The position numbers and the translations under genes are program-made. A DNA stretch of 24,273 nucleotides, taken from assembly GCA_010028225.1 (NCBI GenBank), contig RGOY01000003.1, forward strand, positions 1 to 24,273. The letters run 5' to 3'. The stretch's first letter is position 1, and each line of letters starts with the position of its first letter. This document shows positions 1-7,438 of the stretch, in pieces. Under the pieces are notes generated by a model, which worked only from the letters and a program-made list of their open reading frames with translations, had not been told where the DNA came from and searched no databases. Origin of the DNA: Actinomycetota bacterium. Its GTDB lineage: Bacteria > Actinomycetota > Actinomycetes > Nanopelagicales > Nanopelagicaceae.

Positions 1-224
1 CGGGTCGAAATCTGCTTATTCGGGCCGTTAAAAAGGGTTAGAACCTAGGTCGAGGAGCCCCAAAAAACTCTATTAGAATGCGCTCCAGCACATCTTCGGA
101 TGTGACTTCGCGTGCCCGCTCTATTTGGTCAGTTCCAATCAGCGCCTCAAGGTCTTGGTTGGCTTGAATCAAAATGAGAACCACCTCGGTCCGGTCGCAA
201 GATCGGTCGGTGTCGGGTGCCAGG
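1..224. other. Left-edge region without a convincing gene
   Basis: All three + frames entering from the left edge stop quickly (stops at 29-31, 39-41 and 46-48), so at most the last few codons of an upstream gene are present and they are too short to identify. A 75-codon reverse frame (38-265) is open, but it could start only at TTG, has no Shine-Dalgarno and matches no family I recognise. The promoter for the rpsB run probably lies here, but I see no clear -35/-10 pair. No terminator-like hairpin with a T tract is visible. Confidence 0.5.
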
Positions 225-291
225 GAACTAACAACCGTTAGTTCATCAACCGAGTGCCCGGCCAAGTGCTGGGTTTAAAGGAGTGTCCGCC
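225..291 (+). promoter_or_regulatory. rpsB leader with two consecutive hairpins
   Basis: Hairpin 1 is a perfect 8-bp stem: GAACTAAC (225-232) pairs with GTTAGTTC (237-244) around an AACC loop. Hairpin 2 pairs CCCGGC (257-262) with GCTGGG (268-273), one G-U pair included, around a 5-nt loop. The Shine-Dalgarno AAAGGAG (277-283) follows only three bases later. In E. coli the rpsB-tsf mRNA is repressed by S2 binding its own leader; whether this leader does the same is inference. The reverse-strand reading is equally symmetric, so a DNA operator remains possible. Confidence 0.45.
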
Positions 292-1119
292 ATGGCGGTC
301 GTAACAATGCGTGAACTCCTCGACAGCGGTGTCCACTTCGGACATCAGACGCGTCGATGGAATCCCAAGATGAAGCGCTTCATTTTCACTGAGCGCAACG
401 GCATCTACATCATCGATATCCAGCAGTCGCTCTCTCTGATCGACAAGGCTTACGAGTTCGTCAAAGACACAGTGGCCAAGGGTGGAAACATCCTCTTCGT
501 CGGTACGAAGAAGCAGGCGCAAGAGCCGATCCAACAGCAAGCAACTCGAGTTGGAATGCCTTATGTCACCGAGCGTTGGCTTGGCGGAATGCTCACTAAC
601 TTTCCAACTGTCTACAAGCGAATCCAGCGATTAAAAGAACTCGAAGCGCTTGAAGCACAGAACGATGCGATGTTTACAAAGAAGGAGTACCTCTTACTCC
701 GCCGTGAGCGCGAGAAGCTCAATAAGAACCTCGACGGAATTCGCAATATGACAAAGACTCCTGCAGCGATTTGGGTGGTTGACACACAGAAAGAACACCT
801 CGCTGTTGCTGAGGCGAAGAAGCTTGGTATTCCAGTCGTTGCAATTCTTGATTCGAACTGTGATCCAGATGTCGTAGATTTTAAGATTCCTGGAAATGAT
901 GATGCGATTCGCTCTGTTGCACTCTTGACTCGAGTTATCGCTGATGCTGTTGCCGCCGGCTTGCAAGCAAGATCTGCGAACGTTGCAAAGGAAGCAGCAG
1001 CCGCTGCAAAGGCAGGCGAGGAGAGCGTTGCAGCAGGAGAGCCCCTTGCCGATTGGGAGAAAGAGTTGCTCGCAAGCAATGCAGCAGCAGAAGGTTCAAC
1101 CGAGAAGGCGGGTGAGTAG
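292..1119 (+). CDS. rpsB: 30S ribosomal protein S2
   Basis: This is ribosomal protein S2 of the small subunit, needed for S1 docking and translation initiation in bacteria. The 275-aa product starts MAVVTMRELL, followed by the family hallmarks GVHFGHQTRRWNPKM, RNGIYIIDIQQS and the GGMLTNF segment. The last 50 or so residues form an Ala/Glu-rich tail, common in actinobacterial S2. I chose ATG 292 over the in-frame GTG at 283 because MAVVTMR is the conserved actinobacterial N-terminus and AAAGGAG (277-283) sits 8 nt before it; the GTG overlaps that Shine-Dalgarno. It leads a translation run and ends 3 nt before tsf. Its leader carries two hairpins that could mediate autoregulation. Confidence 0.98.
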   Translation: MAVVTMRELLDSGVHFGHQTRRWNPKMKRFIFTERNGIYIIDIQQSLSLIDKAYEFVKDTVAKGGNILFVGTKKQAQEPIQQQATRVGMPYVTERWLGGMLTNFPTVYKRIQRLKELEALEAQNDAMFTKKEYLLLRREREKLNKNLDGIRNMTKTPAAIWVVDTQKEHLAVAEAKKLGIPVVAILDSNCDPDVVDFKIPGNDDAIRSVALLTRVIADAVAAGLQARSANVAKEAAAAAKAGEESVAAGEPLADWEKELLASNAAAEGSTEKAGE

Positions 1120-1122
1120 TTC

Positions 1123-1950
1123 GTGGCCTCTTACACCGCAGAGGATGTGAAACGACTTCGAGAGCTCACTGCAGCCGGCATGGTCGACTGCAAGAAGGCG
1201 CTTGATGAGTCAGGTGGCGATTTTGATAAGGCCGTCGAGATCATTCGTGTCAAAGGCTTGAAGGGCGTTACGAAGCGTGAAGGTCGCACAACGTCGAATG
1301 GTCTCGTCGCAGCAAAGAGTGAGGGTGGCGTTACCGCCATGCTCGAACTCAACTGTGAGACTGATTTCGTCGCAAAGGGTGATCGCTTCCAACAGGTAGC
1401 AAAGGAGTTGATCGATCACCTTCATAAGACAAAGAGTGGTGATCTCGCTGCTTTCCTCGCTGGCTCACTTCCAAGTGGCGCTGGTGTTCAAGCATTTATC
1501 GATGAAGCGAATGCAACACTTGGTGAGAAAATCGAACTTCGACGAATTGCCGTTGCAGAGGGATCCACATCGCTCTATCTCCATCAGACCAGCCCAGATC
1601 TTCCACCGCAGGTCGGAGTTGTTGTGAAATTCGATAAGGATCCGGGTGAAGTTGGCCGTGATGTAGCGCAACACATCGCAGCCTTCGCGCCACAGTTCCT
1701 CACACGAAGTGAAGTTCCATCCGAGGTCGTTGAGAATGAACGGCGTCTTGCGGAAGAAACTGCGCGCAATGAAGGCAAACCTGAAGCAGCGCTACCAAAG
1801 ATCATCGAAGGTCGAGTCACTGGCTTCATGAAGGAAGTGGTCTTGCTCGAACAACCATTTGCCAAGGACCAGAAGAAATCGGTCGAAGCAGTGGTGAAAG
1901 AGGCCGGAGTGGCTGTGTCGGCCTTCTATCGCTTCAGGGTGGGGCAGTAA
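1123..1950 (+). CDS. tsf: Elongation factor Ts
   Basis: EF-Ts is the nucleotide exchange factor that regenerates EF-Tu-GTP from EF-Tu-GDP. The 275-aa product has the N-terminal UBA-like module (about residues 1-45, with RELTAAGMVDCKKAL), then the core with the EF-Tu-contacting TDFVA motif (NCETDFVAKGDRFQ), and a C-terminal dimerisation/core subdomain. Length fits the actinobacterial family. It starts at GTG 1123, 3 nt after the rpsB stop, so the two are almost certainly co-transcribed and probably translationally coupled; the purine-rich end of rpsB (GGCGGGTGAG) would serve as the ribosome site. Nothing unusual is seen. Confidence 0.97.
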   Translation: MASYTAEDVKRLRELTAAGMVDCKKALDESGGDFDKAVEIIRVKGLKGVTKREGRTTSNGLVAAKSEGGVTAMLELNCETDFVAKGDRFQQVAKELIDHLHKTKSGDLAAFLAGSLPSGAGVQAFIDEANATLGEKIELRRIAVAEGSTSLYLHQTSPDLPPQVGVVVKFDKDPGEVGRDVAQHIAAFAPQFLTRSEVPSEVVENERRLAEETARNEGKPEAALPKIIEGRVTGFMKEVVLLEQPFAKDQKKSVEAVVKEAGVAVSAFYRFRVGQ

Positions 1951-1985
1951 CCTAAAGGGCAGTTCGAAGAAAGGAGCACTCTCAG

Positions 1986-2708
1986 ATGGCGCAGCGAAGC
2001 AAGGGCTATCGAAGAGTGCTCCTTAAGCTTTCTGGTGAAGTCTTTGGTGGCGAAAAAGGTATCGGCGTTGATCCAGATGTAGTTGCTGACGTTGCCGAAC
2101 AGATTGCCGATGTCGTCAAGAGTGGCGTTGAGATCGCCATCGTTGTTGGTGGTGGAAACTATTTCCGAGGCGCAGAATTGCAACAGCGCGGCATGGAGCG
2201 AGCCCGAGCCGACTACATGGGAATGCTTGGAACTGTGATGAATTGTCTAGCGCTACAAGACTTCCTTGAGAAGAAGGGCATCGATACCCGGGTCCAGACT
2301 GCGATCACTATGGGACAAGTTGCCGAGCCGTATATTCCACGACGCTCTATTCGCCACCTGGAAAAGGGACGGGTTGTGATCTTTGGTGCTGGCGCAGGAA
2401 TGCCGTTCTTCACTACCGATACAGTCGCAGCACAGCGAGCACTTGAAATCGGAGTAGATGCACTTCTTCTTGCAAAGAGTGGAGTAGATGGTGTCTACAA
2501 CGCCGATCCACGAAAAGATAAGAGCGCGACTAAGTTTGAGACGATTTCTTATGATGAGGTACTTTCAAAGTCACTTGCTGTAGCTGATGCCGCGGCATTT
2601 AGCCTCTGCAGAGAGAATAAACTTCCGATTATCGTCTTCGATCTCATGGAAAAAGGAAATATCGCTAAAGCTGTACGCGGCGAGAAAATCGGGACTTTAG
2701 TCAACTAA
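1986..2708 (+). CDS. pyrH: UMP kinase
   Basis: UMP kinase phosphorylates UMP to UDP with ATP, in pyrimidine nucleotide synthesis. The 240-aa amino-acid-kinase fold shows KLSGE (14-18), the GGGN phosphate loop (55-58), DYMGMLGTVMN (77 on), the GAGAGMPFFTTDT substrate segment (134-146) and the nucleotide-binding segment with VYNADP (170-175). ATG 1986 has AAGGAG at 1971-1976, 9 nt upstream, a strong site. It lies 35 nt after tsf and 64 nt before frr, the usual bacterial tsf-pyrH-frr order. Bacterial PyrH is hexameric and controlled by GTP and UTP; this is family knowledge. Confidence 0.97.
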   Translation: MAQRSKGYRRVLLKLSGEVFGGEKGIGVDPDVVADVAEQIADVVKSGVEIAIVVGGGNYFRGAELQQRGMERARADYMGMLGTVMNCLALQDFLEKKGIDTRVQTAITMGQVAEPYIPRRSIRHLEKGRVVIFGAGAGMPFFTTDTVAAQRALEIGVDALLLAKSGVDGVYNADPRKDKSATKFETISYDEVLSKSLAVADAAAFSLCRENKLPIIVFDLMEKGNIAKAVRGEKIGTLVN

Positions 2709-2728
2709 AAATTCTTTGGCTGGCCAGG

Positions 2729-2759
2729 ACTCTGGTTCGCCAGGTGCTAAACCAGAAGT
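2729..2759 (+). promoter_or_regulatory. Hairpin in the pyrH-frr spacer, abutting the frr Shine-Dalgarno
   Basis: TCTGGTT (2731-2737) pairs perfectly with AACCAGA (2750-2756); two further pairs (2729-2730 with 2758-2759) form if A2757 bulges. An alternative shorter stem CTGG-TTCG-CCAG (2732-2743) uses the same left arm, so the folds exclude each other. The 8-bp palindrome CTGGCCAG lies at 2720-2727. The frr Shine-Dalgarno starts at 2761, just outside the stem, so folding could tune frr translation. No T tract follows, which argues against an intrinsic terminator. Confidence 0.35.
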
Positions 2760-2772
2760 TAAAGGAGTAGAG

Positions 2773-3336
2773 ATGTCAGACCTCAAGTCAGTCCTAGCCG
2801 ACATGACCACCAAGATGAATAAAGCGGTGGATGTTGCCAAGGAAGATTTTGCCTCCATTCGCACTGGGCGAGCACATCCTGGGATGTTTGCCAAGATCAT
2901 GGTCGATTACTACGGCACACTCACGCCGCTTGCTCAACTTGCATCGGTTCAAGTCCCTGAAGCCAGAACGGCTCTCGTCACTCCTTTCGACAAGGGCGCA
3001 ATGGCAAATATCGAGAAGGCAATCCGTGAATCTGATCTTGGTGTCAATCCGGGTAATGATGGCGGCGTAATCCGCGTGAATTTCCCACAGTTGACGGAGG
3101 AGCGACGCAAGGAGTACATCAAAGTCGCGCGCAATAAAGCCGAAGAATCTCGTGTCTCACTTCGAAATATCCGTCGTAACGCGAAAGAGGCGATGGAGAA
3201 GATGGAGAAGGACGGATTAATCGGAAAAGATGATCTGGCTCGCGCTGAGAAGGATATGGAGAAGGCGACTTCGGATCATGTGGCAAAGATTGACGAAATC
3301 TTGAAACATAAAGAAGCCGAACTCCTCGAGGTCTAA
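2773..3336 (+). CDS. frr: Ribosome recycling factor
   Basis: RRF works with EF-G to split post-termination 70S complexes. The 187-aa product fits the usual ~185-aa family: the first helix of the three-helix bundle with FASIRTGRAHPG (about 26-37), the beta/alpha head with the DYYGTLTPLAQLA segment, and the two long C-terminal helices with ERRKEYIKVARNKAEESRVSLRNIRR. I chose ATG 2773 because AAAGGAG (2761-2767) precedes it and the protein then begins as in other RRFs; the frame stays open back to a TTG at 2716, but that would add a non-conserved 19-residue Gly/Pro-rich tail. It sits 13 nt before cdsA in the same run. Confidence 0.97.
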   Translation: MSDLKSVLADMTTKMNKAVDVAKEDFASIRTGRAHPGMFAKIMVDYYGTLTPLAQLASVQVPEARTALVTPFDKGAMANIEKAIRESDLGVNPGNDGGVIRVNFPQLTEERRKEYIKVARNKAEESRVSLRNIRRNAKEAMEKMEKDGLIGKDDLARAEKDMEKATSDHVAKIDEILKHKEAELLEV

Positions 3337-3349
3337 CGAGGCCTGACCC

Positions 3350-4195
3350 ATGTCTGACCTACACGCGATTAACGAGGCTATTAATAAGCGCGCTGGTCGA
3401 AAACTCTTTACCTCACTATTTATTGCACTGATACTCCTCGCCATCATCTTCACTTCCATGGCTCTTCTTCCAGTCGCCTTCGCACTCGTTGTAGCGCTTG
3501 CTTTTGCTATCTCGATCCATGAGTTGGTGGTGGCATATCGCGGTTCCGGCATCTATCCATCTGGGCCGTTGCTGATCATCTCGGGGCTCTCGCTCTATCT
3601 CATCGCATGGTGGCGGGGGGATAAGGGACTTTTCGTTGCACTTCCTGTTGTAGCAATCATCAACCTAATTTGGCTCTTGAAGAAAGGCCCAAGTGAATAC
3701 GCCTCTAGGGCTAGCGCATCCATTCTCACGCTTCTCTATCTAGGTCTCTTGCCATCCTTCATCTTCTTGTTGGCGCGCGATAGCGATGGATTTGCGCTGA
3801 TCTCAATCCTGGTAATCCTCGTGGGCGTCAATGACACTTTCGCCTATATCGCCGGCGTCTTACTTGGGAAACACAAGATGGCACCGCGCCTCTCGCCCAA
3901 GAAGAGTTGGGAAGGATTCTTTGGCGGGCTTGTTGCCACGGTGATCGCATCATCAGCGGCATTCCATTATTTGTTGGAACGAAGTTGGTGGATTGGAGCG
4001 CTGATGGGTTTGGTCGGGGTTATTGCAGCAACTTTCGGCGACCTCATCGAGTCAGCACTGAAGCGAGATTTTGGGATCAAGGATATGAGCTCATTTTTGC
4101 CAGGCCACGGTGGAATGCTCGATCGGCTCGACTCCGCGACTTTTACTGCGCCCGCGCTCTGGATATTTCTCGAACTAACACGAACATTGGTCTAG
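3350..4195 (+). CDS. cdsA: Phosphatidate cytidylyltransferase (CDP-diacylglycerol synthase)
   Basis: CdsA is an integral membrane enzyme that converts phosphatidic acid and CTP to CDP-diacylglycerol, the precursor of the anionic phospholipids and phosphatidylinositol. The 281-aa product has a polar N-terminus of about 17 residues, then seven or eight hydrophobic segments. The C-terminal family signature begins at S235: SALKRDFGIKD followed by LPGHGGMLDRLD, with the conserved Lys-Asp and the GHGG-x-x-DR-x-D core. ATG 3350 has a modest GAGG 7 nt upstream. It lies 13 nt after frr and 10 nt before rlmN, the frequent frr-cdsA-rlmN order of Actinomycetota. Confidence 0.95.
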   Translation: MSDLHAINEAINKRAGRKLFTSLFIALILLAIIFTSMALLPVAFALVVALAFAISIHELVVAYRGSGIYPSGPLLIISGLSLYLIAWWRGDKGLFVALPVVAIINLIWLLKKGPSEYASRASASILTLLYLGLLPSFIFLLARDSDGFALISILVILVGVNDTFAYIAGVLLGKHKMAPRLSPKKSWEGFFGGLVATVIASSAAFHYLLERSWWIGALMGLVGVIAATFGDLIESALKRDFGIKDMSSFLPGHGGMLDRLDSATFTAPALWIFLELTRTLV

Positions 4196-4205
4196 TGGGA
4201 ATCTG

Positions 4206-5318
4206 ATGAGCGAGTTGAAGCTCGTCTTCGATGCACCGAAGCCGCGCACAAAAGCTCCATTGCATCTTGCTGACTTCTCGGCTGAAGAGCGAAAGGCAAA
4301 AGCGAAGGAGCTTGGAATACCTGCATTTCGCGTCAACCAAATTTCGACGCATTACTTCACGCATTACAACGACGACCCTGCAACATGGAGTGATTTTCCT
4401 AAAGACCTGCGTGAGATGGTCAGGAAAGAATTTCTCCCGGAGTTGATTACTCTGGTTCGCTCAGTCTCCTGCGATGATGGGATGACCCGTAAGGATCTCT
4501 GGCGATTACATGACGGAGTTCTCGTTGAGAGCGTCTTGATGAAATATCCAGAACGGACCACGGTCTGCATCTCATCACAAGCAGGATGCGGTATGAACTG
4601 TCCATTTTGTGCCACTGGGCAGGCAGGACTTACTCGAAATCTCACTGCAGGGGAGATCACTGCACAACTCGTTGCAGCAGCAAGGTCTGCTGCTCAAGGA
4701 GATCTTCCTGGTGGGCCGACACGTCTTTCCAATGTGGTCTTTATGGGAATGGGTGAACCACTGGCTAATTACAACGCCGTGATGAGATCAGTGCGAAATC
4801 TCGTCACAGCTCAACCAGATGGCCTCGGTATTGGAGCACGTTCTATCACTATTTCGACCGTCGGATTGGTGCCGGGGATTGAGAAGTTGATGGAAGAGGG
4901 ATTACAGGTGCGCCTTGCAGTCTCGCTTCATACCCCCGATGATGAATTGCGTGATTCTCTCGTACCGATCAACTCGCGATGGAAAGTGCGAGAAGTCCTT
5001 GCTGCTGCAGATAAATATGCAGAGAAGACTGGGCGACGCTATTCGATCGAATACGCATTGATTCGAGATATCAATGATCAAGCATCTCGAGCAGAGCTCT
5101 TGGGAAAATTATTGAAGAACCGCCATGCCCACGTCAATCTCATTCCTCTCAATCCAACTCCGGGATCAAAGTGGACTGCGTCAAAACCGGAAGATGAACG
5201 ACGCTTCGTCAAAATCCTCGAGGATTATGGAATCCCGGTGACAGTTCGAGATACCAGGGGGCGCGAAATCGATGGCGCATGCGGTCAGTTAGCTGCTGCA
5301 GTCAAGAGTGAGTCTTAA
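4206..5318 (+). CDS. rlmN: Dual-specificity 23S rRNA/tRNA adenine-C2 methyltransferase RlmN
   Basis: RlmN is a radical-SAM enzyme that methylates C2 of A2503 in 23S rRNA (E. coli numbering) and A37 in some tRNAs. In the 370-aa product the [4Fe-4S] motif CxxxCxxC is C128, C132 and C135. Both accessory cysteines are present: C121 corresponds to E. coli C118, and C359 in GREIDGACGQL corresponds to the methyl-carrying C355. A helix-rich N-terminal domain (about 1-100) precedes the barrel; the GMGEPL motif follows the cluster. The retained C-terminal cysteine is shared with Cfr, but operon position and sequence favour RlmN. Its TAA (5316-5318) overlaps the stop of the convergent downstream gene. 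Confidence 0.95.
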   Translation: MSELKLVFDAPKPRTKAPLHLADFSAEERKAKAKELGIPAFRVNQISTHYFTHYNDDPATWSDFPKDLREMVRKEFLPELITLVRSVSCDDGMTRKDLWRLHDGVLVESVLMKYPERTTVCISSQAGCGMNCPFCATGQAGLTRNLTAGEITAQLVAAARSAAQGDLPGGPTRLSNVVFMGMGEPLANYNAVMRSVRNLVTAQPDGLGIGARSITISTVGLVPGIEKLMEEGLQVRLAVSLHTPDDELRDSLVPINSRWKVREVLAAADKYAEKTGRRYSIEYALIRDINDQASRAELLGKLLKNRHAHVNLIPLNPTPGSKWTASKPEDERRFVKILEDYGIPVTVRDTRGREIDGACGQLAAAVKSES

Positions 5319-5971
5319 ACACGCTTCCATTCTTTGATGTAGTCGGGAAGAGAGATTCCAGGATTGAGGTTCTTTGCTGGTATCGGTTCGCCAAAACTTT
5401 CCACGATTGGAACGATGCCGGCCCAGATGGGTGCTGAGATGTCCTCTGGTTTATCTTTTGGATCCGAGCCAGAGACTTTGATGGTGTAGTCATCTAATGG
5501 AAAAGCAACGATGGCTGTGGCTTTAAGCTCTTGTTCATAACTCTCACGAAGCTCTGGAAGTCGATGAGGTAGAAGGTGCTCCACTAAAGCATCGAGGGCA
5601 TCTAACTTCTCTTGACCTTCCAGCCCACGGGCTCTACCGAAGGCGACGAGAGATTTGTAATGCATAGAGGACTCATAGGAAGAGCGAGCAAGGACCAATC
5701 CCTCCAAGAGGGTCATCTCCACACAAGCATCGACGCCTTCAGCGAGTCGACTAAAGAGTCGAGAGGCGCTCGAGCCGTGGAGCAAGAGTTCACTCCGATC
5801 TCTCGATGGGGCAGCTGCGACCGGGATGATGACCGGACCACCGTCGTCAATAGCGACGTGAGCTATAAGTGAGCGTCTCAGGATTTCTTCAAGGTGAGCC
5901 GGATCCTCACTTCCTTTATGGGGCGAGCGTTTGATAGCAGTGGATCGCTTGGCAGAGGGGTTGCTTGTCAT
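5315..5971 (-). CDS. Pyridoxamine 5'-phosphate oxidase-like FMN-binding protein
   Basis: The 218-aa product belongs to the split-barrel flavin-binding superfamily, nearest the NimA-like/Pyridox_ox_2 group (COG3467 type). Typical segments appear in order: HLEEILRRSLIAHVAIDDGGPVIIPVA, LLLHGSSASR, an EGLVLARSSYESSMHYKSLVAFG block (shortened here to its core EGLVLARS) and the C-terminal KVSGSDPKDK...APIWAGIVPI region. Members bind FMN or F420 and reduce varied substrates; no specific reaction can be assigned, and genuine PLP synthesis is unlikely without PdxH hallmarks. It starts at ATG 5969-5971, 23 bp from the divergent dehydrogenase, with no Shine-Dalgarno, so it may be leaderless. It is convergent with rlmN, the stops sharing TTAA. 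Confidence 0.85.
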   Translation of the reverse strand: MTSNPSAKRSTAIKRSPHKGSEDPAHLEEILRRSLIAHVAIDDGGPVIIPVAAAPSRDRSELLLHGSSASRLFSRLAEGVDACVEMTLLEGLVLARSSYESSMHYKSLVAFGRARGLEGQEKLDALDALVEHLLPHRLPELRESYEQELKATAIVAFPLDDYTIKVSGSDPKDKPEDISAPIWAGIVPIVESFGEPIPAKNLNPGISLPDYIKEWKRV

Positions 5972-5994
5972 AGGAGAAAGGGTAATCTCACCGC
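5961..5994 (+). promoter_or_regulatory. Candidate promoter for a leaderless aldehyde dehydrogenase mRNA
   Basis: A TAATCT hexamer (5983-5988) ends 6 nt before the ATG at 5995, the spacing expected when transcription begins at the start codon. TTGCTT (5961-5966) lies 16 nt upstream and half-matches a -35 box. A purine-rich AGGAGAAAGGG (5972-5982) also lies here but is rather far from the ATG for a Shine-Dalgarno. The -35 would fall inside the first codons of the divergent gene. Consensus matching by eye only. Confidence 0.4.
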
Positions 5995-7422
5995 ATGAAA
6001 ACGCTCAATAACTTCATCAACGGCAAGTCCGTCGCATCTTCATCCGAAAGCTCCTACGACCTGATCAATCCCGCAACGGGCGAGACATTTATGAGAGCCC
6101 CAAACTCAAATGCGGCTGATGTCGATAGTGCTATGAAAGCTGCAGCCAGCGCTTTCGAAGGTTGGCGTGATTCAACGCCTGGTGAGCGTCAGAAGGCGAT
6201 TAACAAGATTGCTGATGCGATCGAAGCGCGAAGCGAAGAATTGATTGCGATTGAATCCGAGAACACAGGCAAGCCCCTCGCTGTAACACGAGCAGAGGAG
6301 ATGGGGCCGATGCTTGATCAGATTCGCTTCTTCGCAGGTGCCGCAAGAAATCTTGAAGGTCGTTCCGCCGCTGAATATTTCAAAGGTCATACTTCTTTTA
6401 TCCGTCGCGAACCGATCGGTGTTTGCGCCCAGGTAACTCCATGGAATTACCCCATGATGATGGCGGTCTGGAAGTGGGCACCAGCAATTGCTGCAGGTAA
6501 TACTGTCGTATTGAAGCCAAGTGATACCACTCCAGTTTCTACAGTCTGGATGGCGGAGCTGATGCAAGAGTTCTTGCCAGAGGGTGTGGTCAACGTAGTG
6601 GTTGGCGGTCGAGATACTGGACGTCACTTGATTGATCACGAGATTCCACAATTTGTTTCGATTACTGGTTCAGTTCGAGCAGGTATGGAGGTCGCACAGA
6701 GCGCTTCCAAGGATCTCAAGAAACTTCATCTTGAACTTGGTGGCAAAGCTCCCGTTGTGATCTTTGATGACGCAAATCTTGAAGCAGCTTGTGAGTGGAT
6801 TGCAGTCGCCGGGTACTTCAATGCGGGACAAGATTGCACCGCTGCAACCCGCGTGATTGTCGAGGCAAGTGCTTATGAAGATGTCGTGACATTGCTCAGC
6901 GAGCAGGCAAAGAACAACATCAAGGTAGGTATGCCAAGTGATGATGTTCTCGTTGGGCCTGTAAATAATGCAAATCAACTCGCACGAGTACAAGGATTTT
7001 TGGATCGAGTCCCGGCGCACGCCCGGGTCACTGCAGGTGGCAAGAAGGTGGATCGCCCCGGATATTTCTGGACTCCGACAGTGGTTGCCGATCTCAAGCA
7101 AAGTGATGAGATGATTCAAACTGAAATATTCGCACCCGTGATTACGATTCAGAAGTTCACTGATGAAGCTGAAGCAGTTCGTATGGCAAACGGCGTTAAG
7201 TACGGTCTCGCTTCATCCGTCTGGACAAAGGACCATGGCCGTGCGATGCGCATGGCGAAGGCTTTCGATTTCGGATGTGTATGGATCAACACCCACATTC
7301 CTATGGTTGCTGAGATGCCACATGGTGGTTTCAAGCACTCTGGATACGGCAAGGACCTCTCGGGTTATGCATTCGAGGAGTACACCCGTATCAAGCACGT
7401 GATGACCAACCTCAACGCATAG
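5995..7422 (+). CDS. NAD-dependent aldehyde dehydrogenase, gamma-aminobutyraldehyde type
   Basis: This ALDH-superfamily enzyme most resembles gamma-aminobutyraldehyde dehydrogenase (PatD/PuuC-like), which oxidises 4-aminobutanal to GABA. The 475-aa length is typical. Catalytic residues are intact: N151 in TPWNYP, E247 in LELGGKAP and C281 in GQDC. The segment VTPWNYPMMMAVWKWAPAIA resembles the PatD/betaine-aldehyde-dehydrogenase group. Substrate is inferred from family resemblance and neighbours (polyamine-type transporter, agmatinase-family enzyme, GABA aminotransferase); 4-guanidinobutyraldehyde, betaine aldehyde or succinic semialdehyde are alternatives. It heads the accessory + strand run, 98 bp before potD, and may be transcribed without a leader. 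Confidence 0.88.
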   Translation: MKTLNNFINGKSVASSSESSYDLINPATGETFMRAPNSNAADVDSAMKAAASAFEGWRDSTPGERQKAINKIADAIEARSEELIAIESENTGKPLAVTRAEEMGPMLDQIRFFAGAARNLEGRSAAEYFKGHTSFIRREPIGVCAQVTPWNYPMMMAVWKWAPAIAAGNTVVLKPSDTTPVSTVWMAELMQEFLPEGVVNVVVGGRDTGRHLIDHEIPQFVSITGSVRAGMEVAQSASKDLKKLHLELGGKAPVVIFDDANLEAACEWIAVAGYFNAGQDCTAATRVIVEASAYEDVVTLLSEQAKNNIKVGMPSDDVLVGPVNNANQLARVQGFLDRVPAHARVTAGGKKVDRPGYFWTPTVVADLKQSDEMIQTEIFAPVITIQKFTDEAEAVRMANGVKYGLASSVWTKDHGRAMRMAKAFDFGCVWINTHIPMVAEMPHGGFKHSGYGKDLSGYAFEEYTRIKHVMTNLNA

Positions 7423-7438
7423 ATTTCTGGGCCGGAAT

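Noticed and set aside
283..291. GTG start for rpsB three codons upstream of the chosen ATG
   Set aside because: The GTG overlaps the Shine-Dalgarno AAAGGAG, and MAVVTMR is the conserved actinobacterial N-terminus.
2716..2772. N-terminal extension of frr from TTG 2716
   Set aside because: It would add a non-conserved Gly/Pro-rich tail; the ATG at 2773 has a strong Shine-Dalgarno and gives the normal family length.
6172..7119. Long reverse frames opposite the aldehyde dehydrogenase gene
   Set aside because: They mirror a gene with intact catalytic residues; their Cys/His/Ile-rich products match nothing and lack ribosome sites.
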